This document shows, piece by piece, positions 35,051 to 45,821 of a stretch of DNA of 64,000 nucleotides. Every line of letters starts with the position of its first letter. Position 1 is the first letter of the stretch. The stretch covers positions 46,349,218 through 46,413,217 of the forward strand of contig OY987263.1 of the NCBI GenBank assembly GCA_963920665.1. Direction: 5' to 3'. The position numbers and the translations under genes were made by a program. This DNA is from Straminergon stramineum (Eukaryota; Streptophyta; Bryopsida; Hypnales; Calliergonaceae). A model generated the notes under the pieces. That model did no database searches, was not told the origin of the DNA, and worked only from the letters and a program-made list of their open reading frames with translations.

Positions 35051-36921
35051 TGGGGGGTCATTGGTGAGTTCACGGACCCGGAAGGCCTTGTTCGGCGGGG
35101 TGTTTGGTGTGGTCTGTGCCATGATTTCCAGTTCAGCGTTTTTTGATGTTTGCTAGAAAATGACTTGTTCAGAGTAAGTGTTTAGTAAAGAAGTGTTTTC
35201 TAGAAGTGTACCTGGCCTAACAACTTCCCATTTGTCTTTTAGGAATGCAAAACTTCATCGGATCCAGGCATCCAGCCCACGATAGGAAGGTAGGGTTGCC
35301 TGTTTTTCCTTGATAGGAAGTGAATGATGCTTTGCCTGTCTTCTTGCTCACCATGACGCCCCTTTGGCATTGTGGTACACAAGTAAGCTGGCCGGGCTGG
35401 AAGGTTCAGTAGGAGAGAGTTTCAGGGTTTAAGGAAATTTCCCTCGAAGTGGTAGACAGTTATACTGCACTTTAATCTGCACCTGTCTTAGAGACTTCCA
35501 AAAGGCAAACCTCTTGTGCATCTCACGTTTGGCAGCCGTAAAGTTGTGCGAAGTTAATCGAGCTTTTGAAATTGCTCTGTATTTTTTAGTGTTGTGTTTT
35601 GAATTTAGATTTGGTCCTTCGGGTCTCCAGTCTTGTTGTAAGTTACGGCTTACGAGCTGCCAGGTTTGCTTTTGATTTGATCATCGTTTGATCTTCCTCA
35701 GGCCGTGTGTCACCTGGAACTCGCTCATGCATTCAGCCTGGGCTGAGAATCCACTAGGTATCTTGCGCACGTTGTTTTAGCTGAAAATCTGAGACTTGCA
35801 GTCTGTGTGAGGGAGCAATTGTCCTCTGGCGACAGAGTAGATCCACAGACCAGGAAAACGTGTAAGCTTTTCAATGTCGCGTTTCTGCCGTAGCAACATG
35901 CAAATGTGCAAGCCTACCCCCTGAACCCCTGCAATCTCTGCATTCATAACTGGATGCACTTGTTTTAGGTTTTTGTTCTTTGCTGTGGAATGACTTGTCC
36001 TTTTTGTTTCAAATAAATTAATAAAAAGAGAGCTGCTTAGTCAAACTCGCTGTCAGAAAATCTTTTCTTTGTAGTTGAGTTAACCCTTGTAGGCAGAAGG
36101 CGCCACTTTGTGGCACTTGGATTATTTCAAATGTACAATACATCATGCTTATTTGAAGAGTTCTTTGAATGCATTTATACCACCATATGTTGGTGGTAAT
36201 CATCTCATCGAGATGTTATTGATTTCTCTACAGAAGAAGATGCTAATAATATGAATCACAATAGATGTTTTTAAGATTGTACTAGAGTACATGGAACATC
36301 ATGGAGCGTATTAGAGTGATATGCCAATGATGAAATTTTCAGAAATTTTCAGTATATATTATCATAAAAGTCTTAAAAGTCACCTTCTCTTTCACTCGTA
36401 GTTGGCGTTTGAAGTTTGCCAGAGAATTATTTTGTTATATGGAGCAAGGGAAGGAAAGTAAGTGTTTCTGAGTTTAGTATGTTCTTGCTCTTGAATTTTC
36501 AGCTTAGTAGTTCGGGTCTTCGATGTCCGTTACATGATTTATCCTTGTACTTATCTACGAGACACTGGCTTGCAATTGCTTTGAGTTGTCGGCTGGTCGG
36601 AGGGATGAAATTGGTCTAGGTAGGACTCAACTACCAAGTGCGTACCAGATGAAGTTTGATGAAAGATTGAAAGTAGCATAAAATTTCGATGCTCTTGTGA
36701 AATTCCAATGAGATCCTTGTCTTTAATACGAGAGCTATCGTTTTTCCAATTCACGGTCAGTGAGATTGGTTTCTCATTAGTGTTGGTTAACGAAAAGTTT
36801 GGCAATTTAGTTGCTACTGGATTTATGCATTTATTGAAATTATGGGAACCCTCGATGGAGCTCTATTTGCCTTTACTCTTTTGGAGTGTGCATCATATTC
36901 GACTGTATTGTGAAGTGAAGG

Positions 36922-37401
36922 ATGCATAGATTGAGTTTGTTAGCGGTGAATCGGGTGGTCAACGTAGACCTGGGGCTCGAAATTGAGAACTTCAAATTGT
37001 TTCCTTTCTCACTTCACACGGCACTTGTCAATAGAGCCTTTAGTTATGATCAGGAATTCTGTTGTCTGATCTCTGGTTGTGGACGACGAACTTACTGGAA
37101 GATAGAGGTCAAGAGGATGGATTATTTGTCACGACTAAACATTGTAAAGAGTATGAGCATAATTCTTGGGAGATGTAAAGAGCTCTTTAGAGATCTATGG
37201 GTACAAAGTATTAAAATCAAATTTGATCAATTTCGAAGTGGGAGTTTGCTGAGCATTGAAGGTGACAGTAGACAACCCCATTTCCTTTCATCCATCACTG
37301 GCCACAGCCATGGACATCTAGCCAGGCGATTCATACACCATTTGCTAGTAAGTCCAACGATCCAACGAAGTGTTGGAAAGATGAGTTGCTGTTGTTACTA
37401 G
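36922..37401 (+). CDS. possible ORF downstream of gene B, 159 codons
   Basis: The ATG frame MHRLSLLAVNRVVNVDLGLE... continues past the point where the A copy is frameshifted and ends SVGKMSCCCY. No domain or signal peptide is recognised. Substitutions against A in the last third mostly alter the amino acid, which argues against a constrained protein. It may be transcribed as untranslated sequence. Confidence 0.25.
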   Translation: MHRLSLLAVNRVVNVDLGLEIENFKLFPFSLHTALVNRAFSYDQEFCCLISGCGRRTYWKIEVKRMDYLSRLNIVKSMSIILGRCKELFRDLWVQSIKIKFDQFRSGSLLSIEGDSRQPHFLSSITGHSHGHLARRFIHHLLVSPTIQRSVGKMSCCCY

Positions 37402-37549
37402 AGTTCAATGTTGGAGACATATTGGATGAGGTCACTAACTTCTTTTTAAGTATCCTGTACCATAGTTTTTGAATATTGTAGCAGCTTACTTGATTTTTAT
37501 GTGAACACAAAACTTCACAAATTTCTAAAACTAGGACTGACTATCCCCT

Positions 37550-38214
37550 GAAAAGAGGCAAGCAACCCTGCCCCTGCCCCTTCCCCCCGACTCTATAGAT
37601 CCCCCACCGTCGATCTCAACGGGGAAAAATTGCACACACACCCAATGCCGTCGATCATCGTATTCCAAATTTTTTTTGCCGTTGAATCATCACCGTCGAT
37701 CTGAGCTAAATTAAATTATCCCTCTCAGTGCCGTTGATCTTAAGTTTTCAAGAAAAAAGCCCGACATTGATTTCTGCGCCATTCTGAGAAATGATCTCAA
37801 TCACTGAGAGGTTAGGGTTTCATTGGGTCGTCTCTCTCATTCAACAGGCGCCCTTGTATCTTTGTGAAGTTTGGTGTTGGCACCGCCTCTCAAGGTTGCA
37901 AAGCTCTTGAGAAGAAAACGGAACGTAACCGGGAACATCAAGGGCCTGAAGCGAAGATGTTCGTGTGCCAATTCAGTTCGTGGAGTTCATTCTGTTCATT
38001 CAGTTGTGAGGAGGGCGAGCAGGGTTTCTAGGCCGTCGAGCGTCGTCGTTGTGACTGCTCGAAGGTCTATTGCCCAAGGTCTCCTGTTTTCTTGTTCTGT
38101 GGCGACCTCCTTTACAAGATTTGCTTCAGCGTTAGGTTTTACGAAGGCTTTGCCTCTAGCGGTGCAAATTTAATTCAAATGTGGAATTTCCAAAATTTCC
38201 AAAATTTTCGGTGA
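37550..38214 (+). other. GC-richer 5'-gene-like region
   Basis: A pyrimidine-rich and C-rich stretch (37560-37760) is followed by a telo-box-like gttagggtttc at about 37810 and an open but ATG-less frame (37871-38173) rich in Arg, Ser and Val. This looks like the promoter and leader of a plus-strand gene, but I cannot build an exon model. Confidence 0.3.
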
Positions 38215-38517
38215 CCAATTCTGAACATCTGTATTTTTGAAATTCTCGGGGTTCCACTTGCTGTTTGTGCAATCGAGGTTGTGTATAGGCCCATTCGCAT
38301 TGAGCTGGAGCAGGGAGATTTTTCGAGAAATGCATTGGCTTTCTTGAGAGGATTGAATATGGAGCTCTTTGTTGGACTTCAATTATTTACCCTAATTTTG
38401 ACGAAGATTTTAATGCAGAGTGGAGCCATTTCTCAGGAAAAGGAACATAGACGTTACATAATCGATAGCCAGTTACTTTTTGAAGATCCTTCTCAACTGA
38501 ATGAGCTTAGAGCTTAG
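38215..38517 (+). CDS. unassigned open frame, about 100 codons
   Basis: It is open from 38215 to the TAG at 38517 without an early ATG. It includes GVPLAVCAIEVVYRPIRIEL, a hydrophobic run (ELFVGLQLFTLILTKILM) and a polar, acidic tail. Composition is more protein-like than the chance frames in the AT-rich parts. It could be an exon of the gene suggested at 37550. No homology recognised. Confidence 0.25.
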   Translation, partial: PILNICIFEILGVPLAVCAIEVVYRPIRIELEQGDFSRNALAFLRGLNMELFVGLQLFTLILTKILMQSGAISQEKEHRRYIIDSQLLFEDPSQLNELRA

Positions 38518-40188
38518 GGCTTAACACTGAAGTTGCATCAAAGAATTTCTGTGGATTATCAAATTTGTTGAAAGAGGGGATGGATTCTTTTCATTTCTTG
38601 CATATGTAAACAAGGTTAACTCCATTGGGCTTCATGTTGCTCTTTGGAATTTTTCGAGTAGGTTGAAGAGGGGTTCTGTTTTGCTTAGGGTTTGATTATC
38701 ACATGCATTGTTTGTCTACAGAGTTTAGGGAAGCTGCCAAGATTTTAGGGTTGCAAGATCTCAGTTACACTAGGCCTATCAAATTAAACTTTGAACAAAA
38801 CTGCAGTCTGAGTTTATGATCACTTCTGGCGGTTTTCCTTGACTAAAATTTTTGAAGTTCTTTTAAAAAAAGACTATATTACCCCTTTGAGAATTTTTGA
38901 ATGAAAAAGTTTTAAAACCAATGAGAAAATGACATGTGTGCCCCTGTGTAATTCATACATGTTTTTCACTGTTTTCGACATGGTTTGTCACTATCTCTTC
39001 AAAACTGATATAGATTTCAGTTTGAGACCGCTGGTCCCGAAAATGTGTAAGTCATGGGATACGACCAATTTAATGAAATGGATGTTTTGTAATGTGCAAT
39101 GATTCCGAATTGTCCACGAGCATCTTGGTTGCTAACACCAGACATTGGCGATCTTGATGTTAGATTTGCAGTCCATGCTGCGAAATGTTATTTCTAGCCT
39201 TGTCGATGAATGTGTTTGTATATTACCCCAATATTCGGCGGACCTACATATCGTTCAATTTTGAGATCTTTTGTGCATCTTAGCTAGACAAAGACCTCAC
39301 TCAATCGAATCCAGGTTATGCAACCTATGGAAAAGTAGCTGTTCTCACATTCTGGGTGAATATTTCGCCACGAATTGAATAACGGCTCTTGATTCCGAAC
39401 TATGAGATACAAACAACTTCAATTGGCGGTAATCGAAAACTTTGACACCTCCGAGAACTTAGATGCATATCTGCTAGATTTTGGTCCTCTATGTACACAT
39501 GTCACAAATTTTGGCGAAATTGACCATAAACACCGTCGTTGCCTTTTTGCAGATGATTTACCTTTTGGGCTCTGTAAGGTCATAGTTCTTTGTGCTCTCA
39601 ACAGTTTAATCATTCACTTGAGCAAAAGAAAATTTATTCATTCACTTCTGAGGATCGTTGAGTTTCCTTGAAAATCAATAAAAGGTATGGACGACAGATT
39701 CCGCAACTAATTATCTCTAAAAACCATTCATATGCTTTCAGAGAGTTTCAAGACTGATAAGTCGAGAATCGACTCTTTCAAGTTTCAATACGAATTGAGT
39801 AAACTCCATTTCAAGGATTCATACGCACAATCATTTAAAATTATCATCTCCGTTCAAGAGCTAAGCCACTCATTCCAGTGGTGTCGAAAAGAATCATGCA
39901 TCCCCATCAAAGAGTTAGAAAATCTTTCAGTTCCAAACACAAATTTCGTGTGAACCCATATATATATATATCGATCACAACAATGACTTTCAATATACTG
40001 ATCGTCCAAAGTCTTATTCCATTTGCAATTTGAACCACATAACGTCAATTCCAACATAGTATTAACTGGACGCATAGACTGACTGGATAGAATAGCAATG
40101 TAAAGAACTGAGGCGGGTAGTCTTCCAGCGGCAAATGTACCCATGCACCAATGACGGAAAACGTCCCAGTAGAAATTAATTCAGATGT
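38518..40188. other. moderately GC-rich DNA, no product assigned
   Basis: It includes an 89-codon ATG frame at 39402-39671 without a known motif and an (AT)n run near 39960. It lies just downstream of the disrupted minus-strand ORF and may hold its 3' untranslated region. Confidence 0.35.
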
Positions 40189-40336
40189 CTATAATTCCGC
40201 AGCAACATCGATATTTGAGGCAGAAATTCGGAATAGGGTGTAACACTGCAGAGATTCCTCGTACGTGAGATGGGTGTACCGATCGTAATCCCCAAGCCCC
40301 ATTGCTGCCAAGACTTGGCACCAATCGCGGACTAAC

Positions 40337-40341
40337 ATGAG
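40337..40341. other. 5-bp target duplication ATGAG, left copy
   Basis: ATGAG directly before the left LTR. The matching copy is 45616-45620. Five bases is the usual size for Ty1/copia integration. Confidence 0.95.
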
Positions 40342-40784
40342 TGTTGAAACTACTGCATCGACATGCAACCTAGTATACTGTAGCAACAATTCACACAGAG
40401 CTCTTTACCCGAAAAACAAGTACTCATGACACCTTTGGCAGCAAGACAGATATATTATACTCAACATACTTGTCATACACCCCTCTGCACTAAGCCATGC
40501 ACAGAGTACACTATCACTGCAAAAGCTCTACCACACTGACTAGCATCAACGCGGTGTATATACACACACACGAGAGCATTCAGTTACAATCTTTAAGGTT
40601 AACGCCTTGACACTTAACTGAAAGTACTAGTCATCATGAAAACTAGAATGCTCCACTAGCTCCACTAGCTCCGCCGGTTCATCTTCCAGATGCAAAGGAC
40701 TGCATCGCTGGCTCATCATTTCGCCCAGTGTTCTTGGCTTCTAGGTGTAGGTCATCCAGTGTGGATTTCGACCTGGGTCCAACA
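40342..40784 (-). repeat. Copia 3' LTR
   Basis: 443 bp, TGTTG...CAACA. Identical by eye to 45173-45615. It contains tgtatatacacac, a TATA-like word near 40555, and a duplicated ctccactag. Confidence 0.95.
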
Positions 40785-40793
40785 CTCCCACTC
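40785..40793 (-). other. Copia polypurine tract
   Basis: The minus strand reads GAGTGGGAG immediately before the 3' LTR, the expected position for plus-strand DNA priming. Confidence 0.7.
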
Positions 40794-40824
40794 ACACTGT
40801 GATGACCTACATAGATCTCCCACT

Positions 40825-43800
40825 TCAACACAGTGTGTTACAGGTAAGAGACCCTGCTAAACCACGGAGTTGTTGGAACCGATCTCGAGGGAGAGCCTTT
40901 GTCATGATATCCGCTAGCTGGTCTTCAGTACAGACATACGTGATAATAATTTGACCATCTGATTCTGCATCTCGGATCTTGTGGTATTTGGTGTCGATAT
41001 GTTTAGTTCGTTGATGGAACACGGGATTCTTGACCAACTGGATAGCAGACTGGTTATCGCAAAATAATGGTGTAGGGTATTGCTGGGGGGATCGAAGACT
41101 GTGGAGCAAACGTCTCATCCATAAAATTTCTTGAGTGGCTAAACCAGCTGCAATATACTCAGATTCGGTAGTACTGAGCGAGGTACAGGTCTGTTTTCGG
41201 CTGCCCCATGCTACTGGGCCGCCGTTGAGTAATAAGAGAAACCCAGATCGCGATTTACGATCGTCGCAATCTGTAGCGTAATCCGCATCGCAGTAGGCAG
41301 TAAGTTGGTTGGGATGAGTCCCACGTCCATATGTTATGGTATGTGCAAGTGTCCCTTGTATGTACTTGAGAATTCGCTTAACTCCCGAAACATGGGCGGC
41401 AGTGGGATTATTGTTGAATCTAGACATGTTGCTGACGGCATAACTGATATCGAAACGTGTCCCTATATGAGCAAATTGGAGACAACCAATACACTCACGA
41501 TATGGAAACGTTACCTTAGGGTCGTCCATTGTAGCAAGCCGCATGTGAGCTGCACTGGATGGGTCCGATGGCACCGCAACAGAGTAGCAGTCTTCGTGGC
41601 CAAAGCGTCGGAGAACACGTTCCAAGTACCGTCTTTGATCGAGATGAATGAGACCCCGATCCCGATCCCTGGTGATATGTAATCCAACATAAACTTCAGC
41701 CAAACCTTGAGTAATTTGGAATGCTCCGCCCATGTAACTGAGGATGTCGACAATGCTGTCGTTAAAAGTACTACAGACCATCCCGTCATCAACCTAGATG
41801 CATAAAATCAATTTAGGGTCAGTTTTGTTGACATACACACAACAGTCGGCATCTGAAACGATGAGGTCGTAAGCTTGGAGAAAATGGTCAAACTTTCGGT
41901 TCCATACTCGTGCACTTTGCTTGAGGCCATATAAAGCCTTGTTGAGACGACAGACAAGTCTCTTGTTGGCTGCACGGCGAATCTCAAACCCAATTGGTTG
42001 TTGCATATATATTAGCTCCCGTAACAGGCTGTTGAGGTAGGCAGTACATACGTCAAATTGAGTAATGTTCAAGTCCTCCGCTGCAGCAACAGAGAGGATT
42101 GTACGAATGGAGTCAAACTTGACCACTGGACTAAAAGTTTCTTGGTAATCAACACCCTTGCGTTGAGTGAACCCTTTAGCCACGAGTCGAGCTTTGTATC
42201 GGCTAACAGATCCATCAGCTGCAAGTTTGAGTTTATAAATCCATTTGCATTTGACTAGGTTGCCCTCTTTAGGAATTTCCTCAAGTGTCCAAGTGTCGTT
42301 CTTGACCAGCGACTCATATTCTTCACGCATTGCGGCCAACCACAGATCTTTCTCAGGAGATGCCATGGCTTCTTCATAAGTCTCTGGTTCGTTTGGTATT
42401 TCCATTCGAGCAACACAGGCGTAGGAGTTGCGGTCAATTGGATATATCCATTCTCCAAGGCGGTTGGGCGGCTGGCGGGTGCGGGTGCTGTGGGCAGGTA
42501 AAACATCTTCGACAGGTTGTGCATGAGCTTCCACTGGTGGGAACGGTCGAACATGATCTTCGTCTGCGGCAATGTCAGTAATGGCATTACCGGGAAGCTG
42601 ATCAAGCACACTCAAGTCGTCAACATGTTGATCGGTAACTGGTATAACATCACTGGAGCTACTAGGAGTGAGAACTGGATTAACATCAATACTTGTGTCA
42701 TCTGATTCAATGTCTAGAGGGGTGGAATTGATGTCGAGTACTACGGGTGGTAGTGGGATGAGGGGTCGGGGAAGTTGCTCCAGTATGACAGCAGAGGCAA
42801 TTCGGATCGACGGGTCTGGAGGGAGCTCGCCATCAACCCCGAACCACTGGTGTGTGTGGCTATTGTCTTGAGTGGTCCCAATAAGAGTTTCATCGAAGAG
42901 AACATCTCGGCTCTCATCAATTCGCTGAAGTTCATTATTCCACACTCTGTAGGCCTTACTAGTGGCTGAGTAGCCCATAAAAACACCCTTCCGACTCTTT
43001 GGTGCAAGCTTCTTCCGTAATTCTTTTGGGACATATACGTAAGCAATGGTCCCAAAGATTCGCATATGGGAGACTGAGGGTTTCTCCTTGTACCACAGTT
43101 CGAAGGGAGTACTTCCTTCTACAGTGCGGGTGGCTGTGCGATTTAAGGTATACACAGTTGTGTGTGCAGCCTCTGCCCAGAAACGAACATGAACCTTGGA
43201 AGAATGAAGCATGCTTCGAACTGCCTCCATAATCGTGCGAATGTCCCGTTCGGCAGCTCCGTTCTGCTGTGGTATATACGAAGTGGTTAACTCTTGCTTG
43301 ATGTGCTGTTCCGCCAAGTACTGTGTAAACAATTGACTTGTATATTCGGTGCCTCTGTCACTACGGACTACTTTGACGATACTATCAGTCTCTCTCTTGA
43401 GTTGGGCAACAAATCTCTGGAAAGTTGGAAGTGTCTCAACCTTGGTTTTGAGGCACTCAATGACTCGGAAGCCAGAGCAATCGTCTTTGAATAATGCAAA
43501 ATATAATGCTCCTCCCACTGAGGGCGTGCTCATCGGTCCACAAAGGTCGGAGTGGATTAGATCACCAGGGCTCTTGGATCGTTCTCGTCGATCATCAGTT
43601 GGAAACGATGTCCTGGAATGTTTGCCATAGGCACAGCCTGAGCAAAAAGATTGCTCCCGGCTATTGAGAACAAGGCCATCAACAATGCCCTGCGAGGCCA
43701 TCTTTTGAATCATGGCGTGGTTAAGGTGGGCCAGGCGACAATGCCACAAATCAAGCGTTTGTCTGCTCTTAGCAGACGTTGGAATACCGAACAAGGTGGC

Positions 43801-45090
43801 GACAAGTGCTGAGGTTGATACTTCAGGGTAAATAACTTCAATGTTAAGCTTGTACATGCGGTTATAAATGTGTCCCGTCAAGACAACCTTGCCAGCTTCA
43901 AACATCTGACACCTAGTATCAGTGTGCAATGTATAGATTTTCTTTTGTGCAGCAACATATGATGAAAATAAATTTCGACCAAGGGATGGGACATGAATTA
44001 CCCCTTTTAGAATCCCAAAGGTGTGGTGCTGATCGAGCTGTATCTTGATGAAGATGTCCCCAACTCCTGCTACCGTAAGCATTGCACCACCGATGCCTTG
44101 AACTGGTCGGCGCTCCATCGACACATCTTGATATGTGGAGAAGTACGACTTGTTGTCAGTCATGTGCTCCGTACATCCACTGTCGACGTACCAATAGTTT
44201 GATGTAGGGAGAACTTCATCGACTGTAGCCATGAATGCTTTGTGACCCTGGTACCGCTTCTTTGATTGGTCATTGCTGTTCTGGCCTGCAGCTTGTGATT
44301 CCTGGTGTCTCTGTTGATCTTCTTCACTAGCTGAACACTCCCGCCCCCAATGCCCCATGATGCCGCACTTCCAACACTTACTAGTTTTCTTACGGTCATT
44401 GATTTCTTTGCGCCTAGTTGCACGTTGTTCGGGCGTGTATTCAGTAGCCTTGCTACTAGATGAAGCTATATAAGCGGCTGTGGAAGTGATCTCATCGATC
44501 CGAGATTTAAGCGTACTCTCTGTTTGTAATAACTGGAGAGTGAGGTTGTCTAAAGTTTTTACTGCATCTGGTTGCATACGCCAAGCAGGAATCAAACTAT
44601 CGAACCCTCCTGGCAAATTGCACAAAATCTTAGAGATCACGGCTTGCTCATTAAACGTGGTATCGCCTCTAGCGGCTAGCTGCTGTACTATCACGTCAAG
44701 TTTCCCTACGAAATCTGCAATGCTATCACCCAGACTCATGGAGCACTTGTAGAATTCTTGCTGGAGAGTGTGAATGTTTTCAGAAGCATTCTGTTCATGA
44801 AATAGCTTGAGCTTGTCCCATATTTGTTTAGACGTGACACAACTTGTGACATGTTTAAGCATGGTTTCATCAATGGCTTGACAAAGCAAACTAACGGCCT
44901 GGTTATCTTTTCTACGCCATATAGCTTTGACATCATTCTTAGCTATGGCAACTGGTTGTACTTCAGAACCATCGACAACGTCCATGAGTTCTCTGCCGAG
45001 TAATATTGCACGCATCTGGAATTTCCAGATATGGAAATTTGGACCTTTAAATCGGGAGATGCCTCCAAGATCACGACTACTATCAGCCAT
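40825..45090 (-). pseudogene. Copia gag-pol polyprotein with one internal stop codon
   Basis: The ATG at 45090 begins MADSSRDLGG. Domains in order, numbered from that Met: gag (about 10-200); CCHC knuckle CWKCGIMGHWGREC (239-252); protease with DSGC at about 303, an unusual variant of DSGA/DTG; GAG-pre-integrase with a W/H-C-C zinc pattern (448-486); integrase with Asp about 515, Asp about 578 (RSDRGTEY) and Glu about 614 (NGAAERD), spaced DD35E; reverse transcriptase from about 925 (KARLVAKGFTQRKGVDYQ, then KALYGLKQSARVWN); RNase H (AYCDADYATD, then STTESEYIAAG, then FCDNQSAIQL). A TAG at 41794-41796 falls in the same frame at the residue before VDDGM, the catalytic Asp-Asp of the reverse transcriptase. 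It cuts off the polymerase centre and RNase H. The rest, about 1,421 codons in all, is uninterrupted, so decay has barely begun. Confidence 0.95.
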
Positions 45091-45158
45091 GATAACAGAG
45101 CAATAAAGAAACAATAAAAGGCTAAAAAAAAAACCGCAGTTTTAGTTGGAAACGAATC

Positions 45159-45172
45159 GTGGGCCCATAACC
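45159..45172 (-). other. Copia primer-binding site, internal initiator-tRNA(Met) type
   Basis: Directly after the 5' LTR the element reads GGTTATGGGCCCAC. This is the complement of GTGGGCCCATAACC, which as I recall it is the anticodon arm of plant initiator tRNA(Met), and not its 3' end. Drosophila copia and yeast Ty5 prime from such a cleaved tRNA half. Most plant Copia elements instead carry TGGTATCAGAGC. Fourteen bases match, then similarity stops. Confidence 0.8.
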
Positions 45173-45615
45173 TGTTGAAACTACTGCATCGACATGCAAC
45201 CTAGTATACTGTAGCAACAATTCACACAGAGCTCTTTACCCGAAAAACAAGTACTCATGACACCTTTGGCAGCAAGACAGATATATTATACTCAACATAC
45301 TTGTCATACACCCCTCTGCACTAAGCCATGCACAGAGTACACTATCACTGCAAAAGCTCTACCACACTGACTAGCATCAACGCGGTGTATATACACACAC
45401 ACGAGAGCATTCAGTTACAATCTTTAAGGTTAACGCCTTGACACTTAACTGAAAGTACTAGTCATCATGAAAACTAGAATGCTCCACTAGCTCCACTAGC
45501 TCCGCCGGTTCATCTTCCAGATGCAAAGGACTGCATCGCTGGCTCATCATTTCGCCCAGTGTTCTTGGCTTCTAGGTGTAGGTCATCCAGTGTGGATTTC
45601 GACCTGGGTCCAACA
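45173..45615 (-). repeat. Copia 5' LTR
   Basis: 443 bp, same ends as the partner LTR and no difference seen. It is followed on the plus strand by the ATGAG target copy (45616-45620). Confidence 0.95.
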
Positions 45616-45821
45616 ATGAGAAACAACTCCCAGATGAGGTCCATATCGTCACTCAGATTTCTGGCAGAGTCCCCGACGACAGCCGTGAATGATCGATTGA
45701 TTTCTGAAGCGAGTGTTTGAATTGAATTAATTATGAACCTGAAGATCGTTCGAATTAGTAACTTGCTGAGGAGTGAAGTGTAGTCAATCCACGGAATCCG
45801 ATTCCAACGCTTCTTGTGAAT

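Larger units (their letters stand above)
33600..37480 (+). repeat. segmental duplication, copy B
   Basis: Collinear partner of 19330-22880. The mismatch-free core is 34662-36259. Next to the core, B has lost about 170 bp present in A (21510-21680) and has an extra 205-bp repeat upstream. Confidence 0.9.
40342..45615 (-). mobile_element. full-length Ty1/copia LTR retrotransposon, 5,274 bp
   Basis: Two 443-bp LTRs that I read as identical (40342-40784 and 45173-45615) begin TGTTG and end CAACA, and ATGAG flanks both ends. In minus-strand order the element has the 5' LTR, a primer site, one gag-pol frame, a purine tract and the 3' LTR. Domain order with integrase before reverse transcriptase defines Copia. 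Identical LTRs mean very recent insertion. The gag-pol frame has one internal stop codon, so this copy would need enzymes from another element. Confidence 0.97.
40189..45821 (-). pseudogene. unknown minus-strand coding exon disrupted by a Copia insertion
   Basis: The right flank (45821 down to 45616) and left flank (40336 down to 40189) form one continuous minus-strand frame of 117 codons ending in TAG when the element and one target-duplication copy are disregarded. Right-flank text includes RFIINSIQTLASEINRSF, AVVGDSARNLSDDMDLIWEL. Left-flank text includes LVRDWCQVLAAMGLGDYDRY and TLFRISASNIDVAAEL. The junction codons read straight through the CTCAT target word. An in-frame TAG lies just before 45821, so the exon probably begins near there at a splice site. 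I do not recognise the protein. The insertion removes the last 50 or so residues and adds 5.3 kb, so this allele is expected to be damaged. Confidence 0.5.

Noticed and set aside
42255..44936. Many 60-118 codon frames on both strands within the Copia body
   Set aside because: They are shadows of the gag-pol frame in other phases.
45159..45172. Possible tRNA gene fragment (gtgggcccataacc)
   Set aside because: It has no acceptor or T arm and sits exactly next to the LTR, so it is the retrotransposon primer site.
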